Shown one piece after another: positions 43,983-53,600 of a stretch of 64,000 nt of DNA. Numbering within the stretch: the stretch's first letter is position 1; every line of letters starts with the position of its first letter. The position numbers and the translations under genes were made by a program. Below the pieces are notes generated by a model that was given only the letters and a program-made list of their open reading frames with translations, was not told where the DNA came from and searched no databases. The stretch covers positions 126,551 through 190,550 of the forward strand of contig NZ_AXAJ01000008.1 of assembly GCF_000472445.1 (NCBI RefSeq), in the 5' to 3' direction. The stretch comes from Burkholderia sp. WSM2230 (lineage in GTDB: Bacteria; Pseudomonadota; Gammaproteobacteria; Burkholderiales; Burkholderiaceae).

Positions 43983-44717
43983 TTAAGCGGCTTGCTCATC
44001 CGAGACCGGTGCGGGTTCGAGGCGCCAAACGCTCGTGCGCTTGATCGCCTTGTCTAGCCCGTCGAGCACGGCTTGATGCGCGGCGAACTCCTCGTCGCTT
44101 GCCCGGATAACCACGAGATCCAGCGAGTCGATCGACACCCGCGGCGCATGCGCTTCGCCGCCGGCATGCGATTCCCCGAGCATGTCGATGACGAGGCTTT
44201 CCTGGCCGCGCGTCATCGCGAGATAAACCTCCGCGAGCAGTTCCGAGTCGAGCAGCGCGCCGTGCAGCGTGCGGTGCGCATTGCTGATGCCGAAGCGATC
44301 GCACAGCGCATCGAGTGAATTGCGCTTGCCGGGGAACATCTGCTTGGCGCGCGCGAGCGTGTCGATGATCTCGCCGCAATAGGTGCTCACGGGCGGCAGG
44401 CCGAGCAACGCGAATTCCGCATCCAGAAAGCCGATGTCGAACGGCGCGTTATGAATGATCAGGTCCGCGCCCTGGATGAAGTCGCGAAACTGGTCGGCGA
44501 TTTCCGCGAACTTCGGCTTGTCGCTGAGGAACTCGGTAGTCAAGCCGTGCACCGCCAATGCGCCAGGATCGCTGTCGCGTTCAGGATTGATATAGAAGTG
44601 CAGGTTGTTGCCGGTGAGCCGCCGGTTCACCAGCTCGACGCAACCGAGTTCGAGGATGCGGTCGCCGGTGCGGGCATTGAGGCCAGTGGTTTCGGTGTCG
44701 AGAATGAGTTGACGCAT
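43983..44717 (-). CDS. dnaQ: DNA polymerase III epsilon subunit
   Basis: The 3'-5' proofreading exonuclease of DNA polymerase III. The 244-residue protein begins MRQLILDTETTGLNARTGDRILELG with the DEDDh Exo I motif (DTETTG). Exo II (HNAPFDIGFLD) and Exo III (HRTLHGALLDSELLAEVYL, with the catalytic His and Asp) are intact. The C-terminal tail that binds the alpha subunit is present. It is adjacent to rnhA, the classical rnhA-dnaQ pairing, but both genes are read in the same direction here (rnhA upstream), unlike the divergent order in E. coli. Confidence 0.97.
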   Translation of the reverse strand: MRQLILDTETTGLNARTGDRILELGCVELVNRRLTGNNLHFYINPERDSDPGALAVHGLTTEFLSDKPKFAEIADQFRDFIQGADLIIHNAPFDIGFLDAEFALLGLPPVSTYCGEIIDTLARAKQMFPGKRNSLDALCDRFGISNAHRTLHGALLDSELLAEVYLAMTRGQESLVIDMLGESHAGGEAHAPRVSIDSLDLVVIRASDEEFAAHQAVLDGLDKAIKRTSVWRLEPAPVSDEQAA

Positions 44718-44794
44718 GTCGGATTAGCTTTGCCTCAGAAGTTGCAGCCGGAAATAAGCGGGAGAGATGAGCGCGCCGCGCCGGCGGCTTCGCG

Positions 44795-45241
44795 TCATAG
44801 TTCCGCGAGCGACGCGACGCCGCGGTTGGCGAGCTGATCGGCGCGCTCGTTCTCCGGGTGGCCGTTGTGACCGCGTACCCAGCGCCATTCGATTTCGTGT
44901 TGCGCGACAAGCGAATCGAGCCGCTTCCACAAGTCCGCGTTCTTCACCGGCTGCTTTGCGGCGGTCACCCAGCCTTTCTTTTTCCAGCCGTGAATCCATT
45001 CGCTGATGCCTTTCTGCACGTACTGCGAATCGGTATGCACGACGACCTTGCACGGACGCTTGAGCGCTTCGAGCGCGGAGATCACGCCCATCAGTTCCAT
45101 ACGGTTGTTGGTGGTATTGGCTTCGCCGCCGAACAGCTCTTTTTCCTGATCGCCGAAACGCAAAAGCGCGCCCCAGCCGCCGGGGCCTGGGTTGCCCTTG
45201 CAGGCGCCGTCGGTATAAATGTCGATGATGTTTGCGGTCAT
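44795..45241 (-). CDS. rnhA: Ribonuclease HI
   Basis: RNase HI degrades RNA in RNA-DNA hybrids. The 148-residue protein has the catalytic Asp/Glu/Asp set: IYTDGACKGNPG (Asp), NNRMELMGVI (Glu), VHTDSQYV (Asp), and the late VRGHNGHPENERAD (His and Asp). Start ATG 45241 overlaps the stop of the upstream methyltransferase gene (ATGA). It forms an operon with that gene and dnaQ. Confidence 0.97.
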   Translation of the reverse strand: MTANIIDIYTDGACKGNPGPGGWGALLRFGDQEKELFGGEANTTNNRMELMGVISALEALKRPCKVVVHTDSQYVQKGISEWIHGWKKKGWVTAAKQPVKNADLWKRLDSLVAQHEIEWRWVRGHNGHPENERADQLANRGVASLAEL

Positions 45242-46113
45242 TGAGTGTGGTTGCGTGTATTCGGAGTGGCGGCGGGCGTGAGGCCCGCGGCGAGGACGGG
45301 TTTTTTCACCTTCAGCGGCCCGACGAGGCGCATGCCGCGCACGCGCTTGATCGCCTTGATCATGTAGGTCGCGCCGAAGATCGGCCACCAGCGGTCGCCG
45401 GCGGCTTCCATGAAACCGTAGCGGGACAGCCATTGCTCACTGTCGAGCGGCGGACGATAGCAGCCGAAGCGCCCGCGCTCAAGGTCGAAGCCGAGCAGCT
45501 TGATCCAGTCTTTCAGACGCGTGAAGGCGATCAGGTCGACGGCCGCGGGCACGAACGGCCGGCCGGTCATCTTGCCGACCGATTGCCGGGCGCCCCACAG
45601 CGACAGCGAGTTGAAGCCGAGAATGATCAGCTGGCCTTCCGGCATCAGCACGCGCTCGGCTTCGCGCAGCAGGCGGTGCGGGTCGCTGGTGAATTCGAGT
45701 GTATGCGGCATCACGATCAGATCGACGCTTTGCGCCTCGAAAGGCAGGTCGAGCAGGTCGCACCAGACAGCGCTGCGCCCGCCAGGCGCGGGCAGGGGCG
45801 CGAAGGCGCCGCGCGCGGGCCCGTGCAGCGCGCCGTGGTCCACCCCGTTGCCCGCTCCGTTCCCGGCATGCGTAGCCGCCCGCGGAAAACTGTAGGGCGC
45901 GCTCGCGCCGCTGGCGGCGTCCAGCACCAGCCCGCGGCAGGGCATGCGATTTTCGCGCAACGCGTCGAGCTGCGGCAGGCCCAGTTGCAGCGCGTGGTAA
46001 CCGAAAACGTCCGAGACCACCCGGTCGAGCTGGGTCTGTTCCCACTCGAGCACGTAGCGGCCAGGCGGCGAATTCGTCCAGGCGGGCCAGTCTATAATCG
46101 CTCGGTCAGTCAT
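45238..46113 (-). CDS. SAM-dependent methyltransferase-like protein, YafS type
   Basis: A 291-residue protein. The C-terminal part resembles a class I methyltransferase (DLPFEAQSVDLIVMPHTLEFTSDPHRLLREAERVLMPEGQLIILGFN, read as the motif II/III region DLIVMPHTLEF and VLMPEGQLIILGFN). The SAM-binding motif I is degenerate: the expected DxGxGxG is VLDAASGASAP, with a Gly/Ala/His-rich insert after it. Position between gloB and rnhA matches enterobacterial yafS. Activity and substrate are unknown. ATG 46113 is chosen. It overlaps rnhA by 4 bp and is divergent from gloB across 19 bp. Confidence 0.83.
   Translation of the reverse strand: MTDRAIIDWPAWTNSPPGRYVLEWEQTQLDRVVSDVFGYHALQLGLPQLDALRENRMPCRGLVLDAASGASAPYSFPRAATHAGNGAGNGVDHGALHGPARGAFAPLPAPGGRSAVWCDLLDLPFEAQSVDLIVMPHTLEFTSDPHRLLREAERVLMPEGQLIILGFNSLSLWGARQSVGKMTGRPFVPAAVDLIAFTRLKDWIKLLGFDLERGRFGCYRPPLDSEQWLSRYGFMEAAGDRWWPIFGATYMIKAIKRVRGMRLVGPLKVKKPVLAAGLTPAATPNTRNHTQ
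46093..46098 (+). promoter_or_regulatory. Possible -10 element of gloB
   Basis: Perfect TATAAT, 34 bp before the gloB ATG and within the first codons of the divergent methyltransferase gene. No good -35 is seen at 16-18 bp. Confidence 0.4.
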
Positions 46114-46132
46114 ATCAAAGAATGCGTCGCCT

Positions 46133-46924
46133 ATGAATGCGCTCGAGTACGTACCGGTCCCGGCGTTTGAAGACAATTACATCTGGGTCGTTTCCGACGG
46201 ACACCATGCGGTAGTCGTCGATCCGGGCGAGGCCGCTCCGGTTCGCGCCTATCTGGCCAAACGCGGATGGCGGCTGAGCGCTATTTTACTCACGCACCAT
46301 CATCAAGACCACGTCGGCGGGGTAGCCGATCTGCTGAATGGCCAGGCCGTTCCCGTCTACGGGCCCGCCGGCGAAGCGATCGAGCATGTCACGCATCGTC
46401 TGAAAAATGGCGATCGGCTCAAGATTGCCGAGCCCGCGCTGGAGTTCAGCGTACTCGACGTGCCCGGCCACACGAGCGGCCACATCGCCTATTTTCAGGC
46501 GGCTGATCCGGGCGGCACGCCTCACGTGTTCTGCGGCGACACGCTGTTTGCCTGCGGATGTGGCCGGCTCTTCGAAGGCACGCCGGCGCAGATGCTCGCG
46601 TCGCTCGACTCGCTCGCCGCACTGCCGGGCGCGACCCAGGTTCATTGCGCGCACGAATACACCTTGTCCAACATCCGCTTTGCGCTCGCCTGCGAGCCGG
46701 GCAATGCGCAACTGCAGGCCTGGCGCGACACGGCGAGCGACTTGCGGGCGCGCAACCGGCCGACGCTGCCCACCACCATCGCACACGAACGCGCGGTGAA
46801 CCCCTTCTTGCGAGCGGACAGTCCGGCTGTTCGGGCATCCCTTGAGGCACAACTGCACGAGAAGGTATCCGACCGGCTGGCAGCATTCACGTTGATGCGC
46901 GAATGGAAAAACCGCTTCCGCTGA
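46133..46924 (+). CDS. gloB: Hydroxyacylglutathione hydrolase (glyoxalase II)
   Basis: GloB hydrolyses S-D-lactoylglutathione to glutathione and D-lactate in methylglyoxal detoxification. The 263-residue metallo-beta-lactamase-fold protein has the binuclear metal motif THHHQDHVGG, the later ligands GHTSGHIAYF, CGDTLFACGCGRLFEG and HCAHEYT. Normal length. Only 19 bp separate it from the divergent methyltransferase, so its -10 (TATAAT at 46093-46098) may lie inside that gene's first codons. Confidence 0.96.
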   Translation: MNALEYVPVPAFEDNYIWVVSDGHHAVVVDPGEAAPVRAYLAKRGWRLSAILLTHHHQDHVGGVADLLNGQAVPVYGPAGEAIEHVTHRLKNGDRLKIAEPALEFSVLDVPGHTSGHIAYFQAADPGGTPHVFCGDTLFACGCGRLFEGTPAQMLASLDSLAALPGATQVHCAHEYTLSNIRFALACEPGNAQLQAWRDTASDLRARNRPTLPTTIAHERAVNPFLRADSPAVRASLEAQLHEKVSDRLAAFTLMREWKNRFR

Positions 46925-47012
46925 CCTGACCGGCTTTGGGGTCTTGCTCAAGCGAAGAATCGGAAGAATTCGCCAAGCCCTAGATTTGCTTGATTTTTTT
47001 GTCAATTTCCGA

Positions 47013-47041
47013 TTGACGTTTAGGTTGCGGTTTCGTACTAT
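47013..47041 (+). promoter_or_regulatory. Sigma70 promoter of mltD
   Basis: TTGACG (47013-47018), 17-bp spacer, TACTAT (47036-47041), 39 bp before the mltD ATG. Confidence 0.75.
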
Positions 47042-47080
47042 CGGCTGCAAATTCCAGCCCTTGTGGAAGCCGAGACGTTC

Positions 47081-48751
47081 ATGCGATTTATCTTTAGTGC
47101 GTTGCTGGTCCTGACGCTCGCCGCCTGCGCGAGCCAGGGGCCAACGACGGTCAGCCCCACCACCGCAACAAATCCCGCCAGCCAGCAAGCCGTAGCCGAC
47201 GCACTCCGCAAGACAGCCACCGCCAAAGAAACCATCAACGTCGACCAGGGCTCCGTCACGCAGTTGACGAGCGCGGACGCCGATTTATGGAGCCGTATCC
47301 GGCGCGGTTTCCAGATGCCCGACTTGCAGACCGACCTGGTCGACATGCAGGCCAACTGGTATGCGCAGCGTCCCGACTACGTGCAGCGCATGACCGAGCG
47401 CTCGCAGAAGTACCTGTATCACATCGTCGAGGAACTCGAGGCGCGCCATATGCCGACCGAGCTCGCGCTGCTGCCGTTCATCGAGTCGGCGTATAGTCCG
47501 CAGGCTTTGTCGGTCGCGAAGGCGGCCGGCATGTGGCAGTTCATGCCGGGCACCGGCCGCACTTACAACCTCAAGCAGAACATGTGGCAGGACGAGCGCC
47601 GCGACGTGCTCGCGTCCACCAGCGCAGCGCTCGACTACCTGTCACGTCTGCACGACATGTTCGGCGACTGGCAGCTTGCGCTAGCCGCGTACAACTGGGG
47701 CGAGGGCAATGTGCAGCGCGCCATCGCGCGTAACGAAGCGGCGGGCCTGCCCACAGACTATCTGAGCCTGCGCATGCCGAACGAGACGCGCAACTACGTG
47801 CCGAAGCTGCAGGCGGTCAAGAACATCGTGATGAACCCGCAAGTGTACGGGCTCACGCTGCCGTCCATTCCGAATCACCCGTATTTCGTGACGGTCACCA
47901 CCTCGCACGATATCGACGTGGACATGGCCGCCAAGCTCGCCAACCTGTCGCTCGACGAATTCCGCTCGCTGAACCCGTCGTTCAAGAAGCCGGTGATTCT
48001 CGGCGCGACACAGCCGCAGATCCTGCTGCCGTTCGACAATGCCAGCGCGTTCGAGCGCAATCTGAAAACGTACTCGGGTTCGCTGTCGTCGTGGACCACT
48101 TATACGGTCACCGAGCGTTCGGCGCCGGCGGCAATCGCGCAAAAAATCGGCGTGGACGCCGATACGCTGATGGAAGTGAACAAGATTCCAGTGGGCATGC
48201 GTCTGAAGCCCGGTTCGACGATCGTCGTGCCGCGTGGTTCTGACGATGACGAGGACATCAGCGCCGACGTCGCGGAAAGCGCCGTGCTAGCAATGGAGCC
48301 GGACGTTCCCGATACCCGCAAGATGCTGATCCGCGTGCGCCGCAATCAGTCGATGGCGGCTATCGCGCTACGTTACGGCGTGTCCGTCGGCCAGTTGAAG
48401 GCGTGGAACCGCACGCATCGCGATAGCGTGTCGCGCGGCCAGGTCGTCGTTCTGCACGTGCCGGTCGGCAAGGCTATCCCGAGCGAGCCGGGGCCTGAGC
48501 GCATCGCGACCGACGTCGAAGGTGGCGGCGTGCAGAAGATCGGCACGCGCGTCGGAGGCTCGAAGCACGAATCGCGCAACGACACGAAGAAGGGCAGGGG
48601 TCACTCCGCCGTGGTGAAGGTGTCCGAGCCGGTCGCGAAATCCGCTAAATCGAAAGCGGCTGCAGTGCCTGCGGGCAAGGTGACGAAGGTGTCGGCTTCC
48701 ACGTCCAGCAAGGCGACGAAGAGCGCGGCCAGCACGAAGAAGAGCAAGTGA
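47081..48751 (+). CDS. mltD: Membrane-bound lytic murein transglycosylase D
   Basis: The 556-residue lipoprotein (signal MRFIFSALLVLTLAACAS, lipobox LAAC, acylated Cys16) cleaves peptidoglycan glycan strands. The SLT catalytic domain contains ELALLPFIESAYSPQALS with the catalytic Glu, and AGMWQFMPGTGRTYNL. Two LysM modules follow (TYTVTERSAPAAIAQKIGVDADTLMEVNKIP and IRVRRNQSMAAIALRYGVSVGQLKAWN, given as landmarks VNKIP and LKAWN). The C-terminal 80 residues are a Lys/Ser/Ala/Thr-rich tail. ATG 47081 is chosen; GTG 47063 would spoil the lipoprotein signal. Confidence 0.94.
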   Translation: MRFIFSALLVLTLAACASQGPTTVSPTTATNPASQQAVADALRKTATAKETINVDQGSVTQLTSADADLWSRIRRGFQMPDLQTDLVDMQANWYAQRPDYVQRMTERSQKYLYHIVEELEARHMPTELALLPFIESAYSPQALSVAKAAGMWQFMPGTGRTYNLKQNMWQDERRDVLASTSAALDYLSRLHDMFGDWQLALAAYNWGEGNVQRAIARNEAAGLPTDYLSLRMPNETRNYVPKLQAVKNIVMNPQVYGLTLPSIPNHPYFVTVTTSHDIDVDMAAKLANLSLDEFRSLNPSFKKPVILGATQPQILLPFDNASAFERNLKTYSGSLSSWTTYTVTERSAPAAIAQKIGVDADTLMEVNKIPVGMRLKPGSTIVVPRGSDDDEDISADVAESAVLAMEPDVPDTRKMLIRVRRNQSMAAIALRYGVSVGQLKAWNRTHRDSVSRGQVVVLHVPVGKAIPSEPGPERIATDVEGGGVQKIGTRVGGSKHESRNDTKKGRGHSAVVKVSEPVAKSAKSKAAAVPAGKVTKVSASTSSKATKSAASTKKSK

Positions 48752-48820
48752 TGCGGCAAGACCTCCGTTGAGGCTTCTGCCGGCGGACGATCCTACCGTC
48801 CTCTGACATGTTTTTTGACT

Positions 48821-48846
48821 CCGTCACCGCGTGTGACGGCGTTTTT
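48821..48846 (+). terminator. Terminator after mltD
   Basis: CCGTCAC-CGCGT-GTGACGG (48821-48839) followed by CGTTTTTC. Confidence 0.75.
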
Positions 48847-49071
48847 CATTGCGCGCGGTGTAGTGGCGGCCCAGCCATCAACCGGCGGCGCCCGCCGTCG
48901 ATTGTGCGCAGCGGGACCGTTGATGCGTATCTCAAGCAACTGGGAAGATGCACTCGGACGCTGTCTCGAATCGGCTGGCGCCGATCCGGTCAGGTACGGC
49001 GCAAGCCGCTTACAGTAAGGCTTTCACCGGTTCAGCGAGTACCGGCGTGCGCCCGCCGAGCCATCTCAGAT

Positions 49072-49101
49072 TTGGAGCCGAAGGCGGTTTCAGGCTATAA
49101 T
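49072..49101 (+). promoter_or_regulatory. Sigma70 promoter of carAB
   Basis: TTGGAG (49072-49077), 18-bp spacer, perfect TATAAT (49096-49101). About 250 bp separate it from the carA start. Confidence 0.7.
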
Positions 49102-49356
49102 TACAAGGTTTGAGCTTATCAACCCGCACCCTAGCGCCTACCTCTCCCATACCGTTCATCCGCCGCGCGCCACAGGCGTAGCAAGAAGGGCCCGCACCTG
49201 GCCGATTCGTCCACACCATGGACCCATCGCGCGCCCCTTGCGACGTCAATGGCAGTACGCGAGCGAGTCTGCGCGCGCATCTCACGATGCTGTCCGCTGC
49301 GGCTCGCAAACCGGATAGGCAGGTCGGCAACAGGGTGTTCCCCCAAGGAGTCTCCC

Positions 49357-50511
49357 GTGTTGCCGTCATTTTCTCCCGCTCTGCTCGCGCTCGCCGACGG
49401 CACGGTCTTTCGTGGTTATTCGATCGGCGCCCCCGGGCATACCATCGGCGAAGTCGTCTTCAATACGGCTATCACCGGCTATCAGGAAATCCTGACTGAC
49501 CCGAGCTACGCGCGCCAGATCGTGACCCTCACGTATCCGCATATCGGCAACGTCGGCGTCAATGCCGAAGACGTCGAAGCGACGAAAGTCCATGCCGCCG
49601 GGCTGATCATTCGCGATTTGCCGGTCCTCGCGTCGAACTTCCGCATGGAGCGCACGCTCACCCAGTACCTGCAGGACGAAGGCGTGGTCGCCATCGCCGG
49701 GCTCGACACCCGTAAGCTGACCCGCGTTCTGCGCGACAAGGGTGCGCAAAACGGCGCGATCGTCGCCGGTTCGGACGACGAAGCAAAGGCCATCGAACTC
49801 GCACGCTCGTTCCCGGGCCTCGCGGGCATGGACCTCGCGAAGGTCGTGTCGACGAAGGAAACCTACGAGTGGACGCAGACTGAATGGCGCCTGGGTGACG
49901 GCTACGGCAAGCAGAACGCGCCGAAGTACCGCGTGGTCGCGTTCGACTACGGCGTGAAGTACAACATCCTGCGCATGCTGGCCGAGCGCGGCTGCCACGT
50001 CACCGTGCTGCCGGCGCAAGCCTCGGCGGCCGACGCGCTCGCGCTCAATCCGGACGGCATTTTCCTCTCGAACGGCCCCGGCGACCCGGAGCCGTGCGAC
50101 TACGCTATCGAGGCCACTAAAGAGCTGATCGAGCGCGGCATTCCGACGTTCGGCATTTGCCTCGGCCATCAGATCATGGGTCTCGCGCTCGGCGCCAAAA
50201 CCGTCAAGATGAAGACCGGTCACCACGGCGCGAACCATCCGGTGAAAGATCTGGAAGACGGCCGCGTGGTCATCACGTCGCAGAACCACGGCTTTGCTGT
50301 AGATGCCGACACGCTGCCCGCCAACGCCAAGGTTACGCACGTGTCGCTGTTCGACGGCACGCTGCAAGGCTTCGCGCTTTCCGACAAGCCGGCGTTCTGC
50401 TTCCAGGGCCATCCGGAAGCGTCGCCGGGTCCGCACGACATCGCGTATCTGTTCGACCGCTTCACCGCGTTGATGGACGCGAAGAAGGCCGGCAAGACGG
50501 CAGCCGCATAA
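49357..50511 (+). CDS. carA: Carbamoyl-phosphate synthase small subunit
   Basis: CarA hydrolyses glutamine and passes ammonia to CarB for arginine and pyrimidine synthesis. The 384-residue protein starts at GTG 49357 with AAGGAG 6 nt upstream; the 36 in-frame codons before it are not family-like. The glutamine amidotransferase triad is Cys268 (GICLGHQI), His352 (QGHPEASPG) and Glu354. carB follows after 105 bp. A strong promoter lies at 49072-49101. Confidence 0.96.
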   Translation: MLPSFSPALLALADGTVFRGYSIGAPGHTIGEVVFNTAITGYQEILTDPSYARQIVTLTYPHIGNVGVNAEDVEATKVHAAGLIIRDLPVLASNFRMERTLTQYLQDEGVVAIAGLDTRKLTRVLRDKGAQNGAIVAGSDDEAKAIELARSFPGLAGMDLAKVVSTKETYEWTQTEWRLGDGYGKQNAPKYRVVAFDYGVKYNILRMLAERGCHVTVLPAQASAADALALNPDGIFLSNGPGDPEPCDYAIEATKELIERGIPTFGICLGHQIMGLALGAKTVKMKTGHHGANHPVKDLEDGRVVITSQNHGFAVDADTLPANAKVTHVSLFDGTLQGFALSDKPAFCFQGHPEASPGPHDIAYLFDRFTALMDAKKAGKTAAA

Positions 50512-50616
50512 ACAGCAGCCCGGCGAAAAGCAGCGAGAGGCAAAGCGCGCGCCACTTGTGACTCACAGGCGGCGCGCGCAGACGGAAAGAATTCAGGAAT
50601 ATTTAGCGAGAGCGTT

Positions 50617-53600
50617 ATGCCCAAGCGGACAGACATCAAGAGCATCCTCATTATCGGCGCGGGTCCGATCATCATCGGCCAGGCGTGCGAGTTCGATTAT
50701 TCGGGCGCGCAGGCATGCAAGGCGCTGCGTGAGGAAGGCTACAAGGTCATTCTCGTCAACAGCAATCCGGCGACGATCATGACCGACCCGAACACGGCCG
50801 ACGTGACCTACATCGAGCCCATCACGTGGGAAGTGGTCGAGCGCATCATCGCGAAGGAGCGCCCGGACGCGATCCTGCCGACCATGGGCGGCCAGACCGC
50901 GCTGAACTGCGCGCTGGATCTGCACGCGCACGGCGTGCTCGAGAAGTACAACGTCGAGCTGATTGGCGCGTCGCCGGAAGCCATCGACAAGGCGGAAGAC
51001 CGCCAGAAGTTCAAAGACGCGATGACGAAAATCGGCCTCGGTTCGGCCAAGTCGGGCACTGCGCATTCCATGGAAGAAGCGCTGCAGGTCCACGCGCGTA
51101 TCGCCGCGGAAACCGGCAGCGGCGGCTATCCGGTCGTGATCCGTCCGTCGTTTACGCTTGGCGGTTCCGGCGGCGGCATCGCGTACAACCGCGAAGAGTT
51201 CGAGGAAATCTGCAAGCGCGGCCTCGACCTGTCGCCCACGCGCGAGCTGCTGATCGAAGAATCGCTGCTCGGCTGGAAAGAGTACGAGATGGAAGTGGTC
51301 CGCGACAAGAAGGACAACTGCATCATCGTCTGCTCGATCGAAAACCTGGACCCAATGGGCATCCACACCGGCGACTCGATCACCGTCGCGCCGGCGCAAA
51401 CGCTCACGGACAAGGAATACCAGGTGCTGCGTAACGCGTCGCTGGCGGTGCTGCGCGAAATCGGCGTGGACACGGGCGGCTCGAACGTGCAGTTCTCGAT
51501 CAATCCGAAAGACGGCCGGATGATCGTGATCGAAATGAACCCGCGCGTGTCGCGTTCGTCGGCGCTGGCGTCGAAGGCAACCGGTTTCCCGATCGCGAAG
51601 GTCGCGGCGAAGCTGGCAGTCGGCTACACGCTGGACGAGTTGAAGAACGAAATCACCGGCGGCCAGACCCCGGCGTCGTTCGAACCGACTATCGACTACG
51701 TCGTCACGAAGATCCCGCGCTTTGCGTTCGAGAAATTCCGCGAAGCCGATTCGCGCCTGACCACGCAGATGAAGTCGGTCGGCGAAGTCATGGCGATTGG
51801 CCGCACGTTCCAGGAATCGTTCCAGAAGGCGCTGCGCGGTCTGGAAGTCGGCGTCGACGGTCTGGACGAAAAGACCACGAATCGCGACGAGATCATCCGC
51901 GAGATCGGCGAGGCGGGCCCGGACCGCATCTGGTACGTGGGCGACGCATTCCGCATCGGCATGACGGCGCAGGAAATTTTCGAAGAGACGTCGATCGACC
52001 CGTGGTTCCTCGCGCAAATCGAGCAGGTCGTGCTGAAGGAAAAGGCGCTGGCCGGCCGCACGCTGGCAAGCCTCTCGAAGGAAGAGTTGAAGTATCTGAA
52101 ACAGAGCGGCTTTTCTGACCGGCGTCTCGCGAAACTGCTCGGCGCGAAGCCGGCGCAAGTGCGTCAGCGTCGTATCGAGCTGAACGTGCGGCCGGTGTAC
52201 AAGCGCGTTGACACCTGCGCTGCCGAGTTCGCGACGAAAACCGCGTACATGTACTCGACCTACGAGGAAGAGTGCGAAGCGAACCCAACGAACAACAAGA
52301 AGATCATGGTGCTGGGCGGCGGCCCGAACCGGATCGGCCAGGGTATCGAGTTCGACTACTGTTGCGTGCACGCCGCGCTCGCCATGCGCGAAGACGGCTA
52401 CGAAACCATCATGGTCAACTGCAACCCCGAAACCGTTTCGACCGACTACGACACGTCCGACCGTCTGTACTTCGAATCGCTGACGCTCGAAGACGTGCTT
52501 GAAATCGTCGACAAGGAAAAGCCGGTCGGCGTGATCGTGCAGTACGGCGGCCAGACGCCGCTGAAGCTCGCGCTAGATCTGGAAGCCAATGGTGTGCCGA
52601 TCATCGGCACGTCGCCAGACATGATCGACGCGGCCGAAGACCGCGAGCGTTTCCAGAAGCTGCTGCAGGACCTCGGCCTACGCCAGCCGCCGAACCGCAC
52701 AGCGCGCGCCGAAGACGAAGCGCTCAAGCTCGCCGACGAAATCGGCTATCCGCTGGTGGTGCGTCCGTCGTACGTGCTCGGCGGCCGCGCGATGGAAATC
52801 GTCCACGAGCCGCGCGACCTCGAGCGCTATATGCGCGAGGCCGTGAAGGTGTCGAACGATTCGCCGGTGCTGCTCGACCGCTTCCTGAATGACGCGATCG
52901 AATGCGACGTGGACTGCATTTCGGACGGCGAAGCCGTGTTCATCGGCGGCGTGATGGAGCACATCGAACAGGCGGGCGTGCACTCGGGCGATTCGGCTTG
53001 CTCGCTGCCGCCGTATTCGCTGTCGAAGGAAACCGTGGCTGAACTGAAGCGTCAGACCGGCGCGATGGCCAAGGCGCTCAACGTGGTGGGTCTGATGAAT
53101 GTGCAGTTCGCGATCCAGCAGGTTCCGCAGGCTGACGGTTCAAAGCAGGACGTCATCTACGTGCTCGAAGTGAACCCGCGCGCTTCGCGCACGGTGCCGT
53201 ACGTGTCGAAGGCGACCAGCCTGCCGCTCGCGAAGATCGCGGCGCGCGCCATGGTCGGCCAGAAGCTCGCGCAGCAAGGCGTGACGAAGGAAGTCGAGCC
53301 GCCGTATTTCAGCGTGAAGGAAGCGGTGTTCCCGTTCGTCAAGTTCCCCGCGGTGGATCCGGTCCTCGGACCCGAAATGCGTTCGACCGGCGAAGTGATG
53401 GGCGTGGGTCGCACGTTCGGCGAGGCGCTCTTCAAGTCGCAGCTCGCAGCGGGCTCGCGTCTGCCGGAGTCGGGCACGGTGCTGTTGACCGTGATGGACG
53501 CGGACAAGCCGAAGGCCGTCGAAGTCGCGCGCATGCTGCACGAGCTCGGCTACCCGATCGTGGCCACCAAGGGCACGGCGGCCGCTATCGAAGCGGCCGG

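Larger units (their letters stand above)
48752..49356. other. Intergenic region mltD-carA with long carAB leader
   Basis: This 605-bp gap contains the mltD terminator (48821-48846), a sigma70 promoter (49072-49101) and an untranslated leader of about 250 nt up to carA. The leader contains no obvious uracil-rich terminator or leader peptide that I can defend, but its length suggests regulation. Confidence 0.5.
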
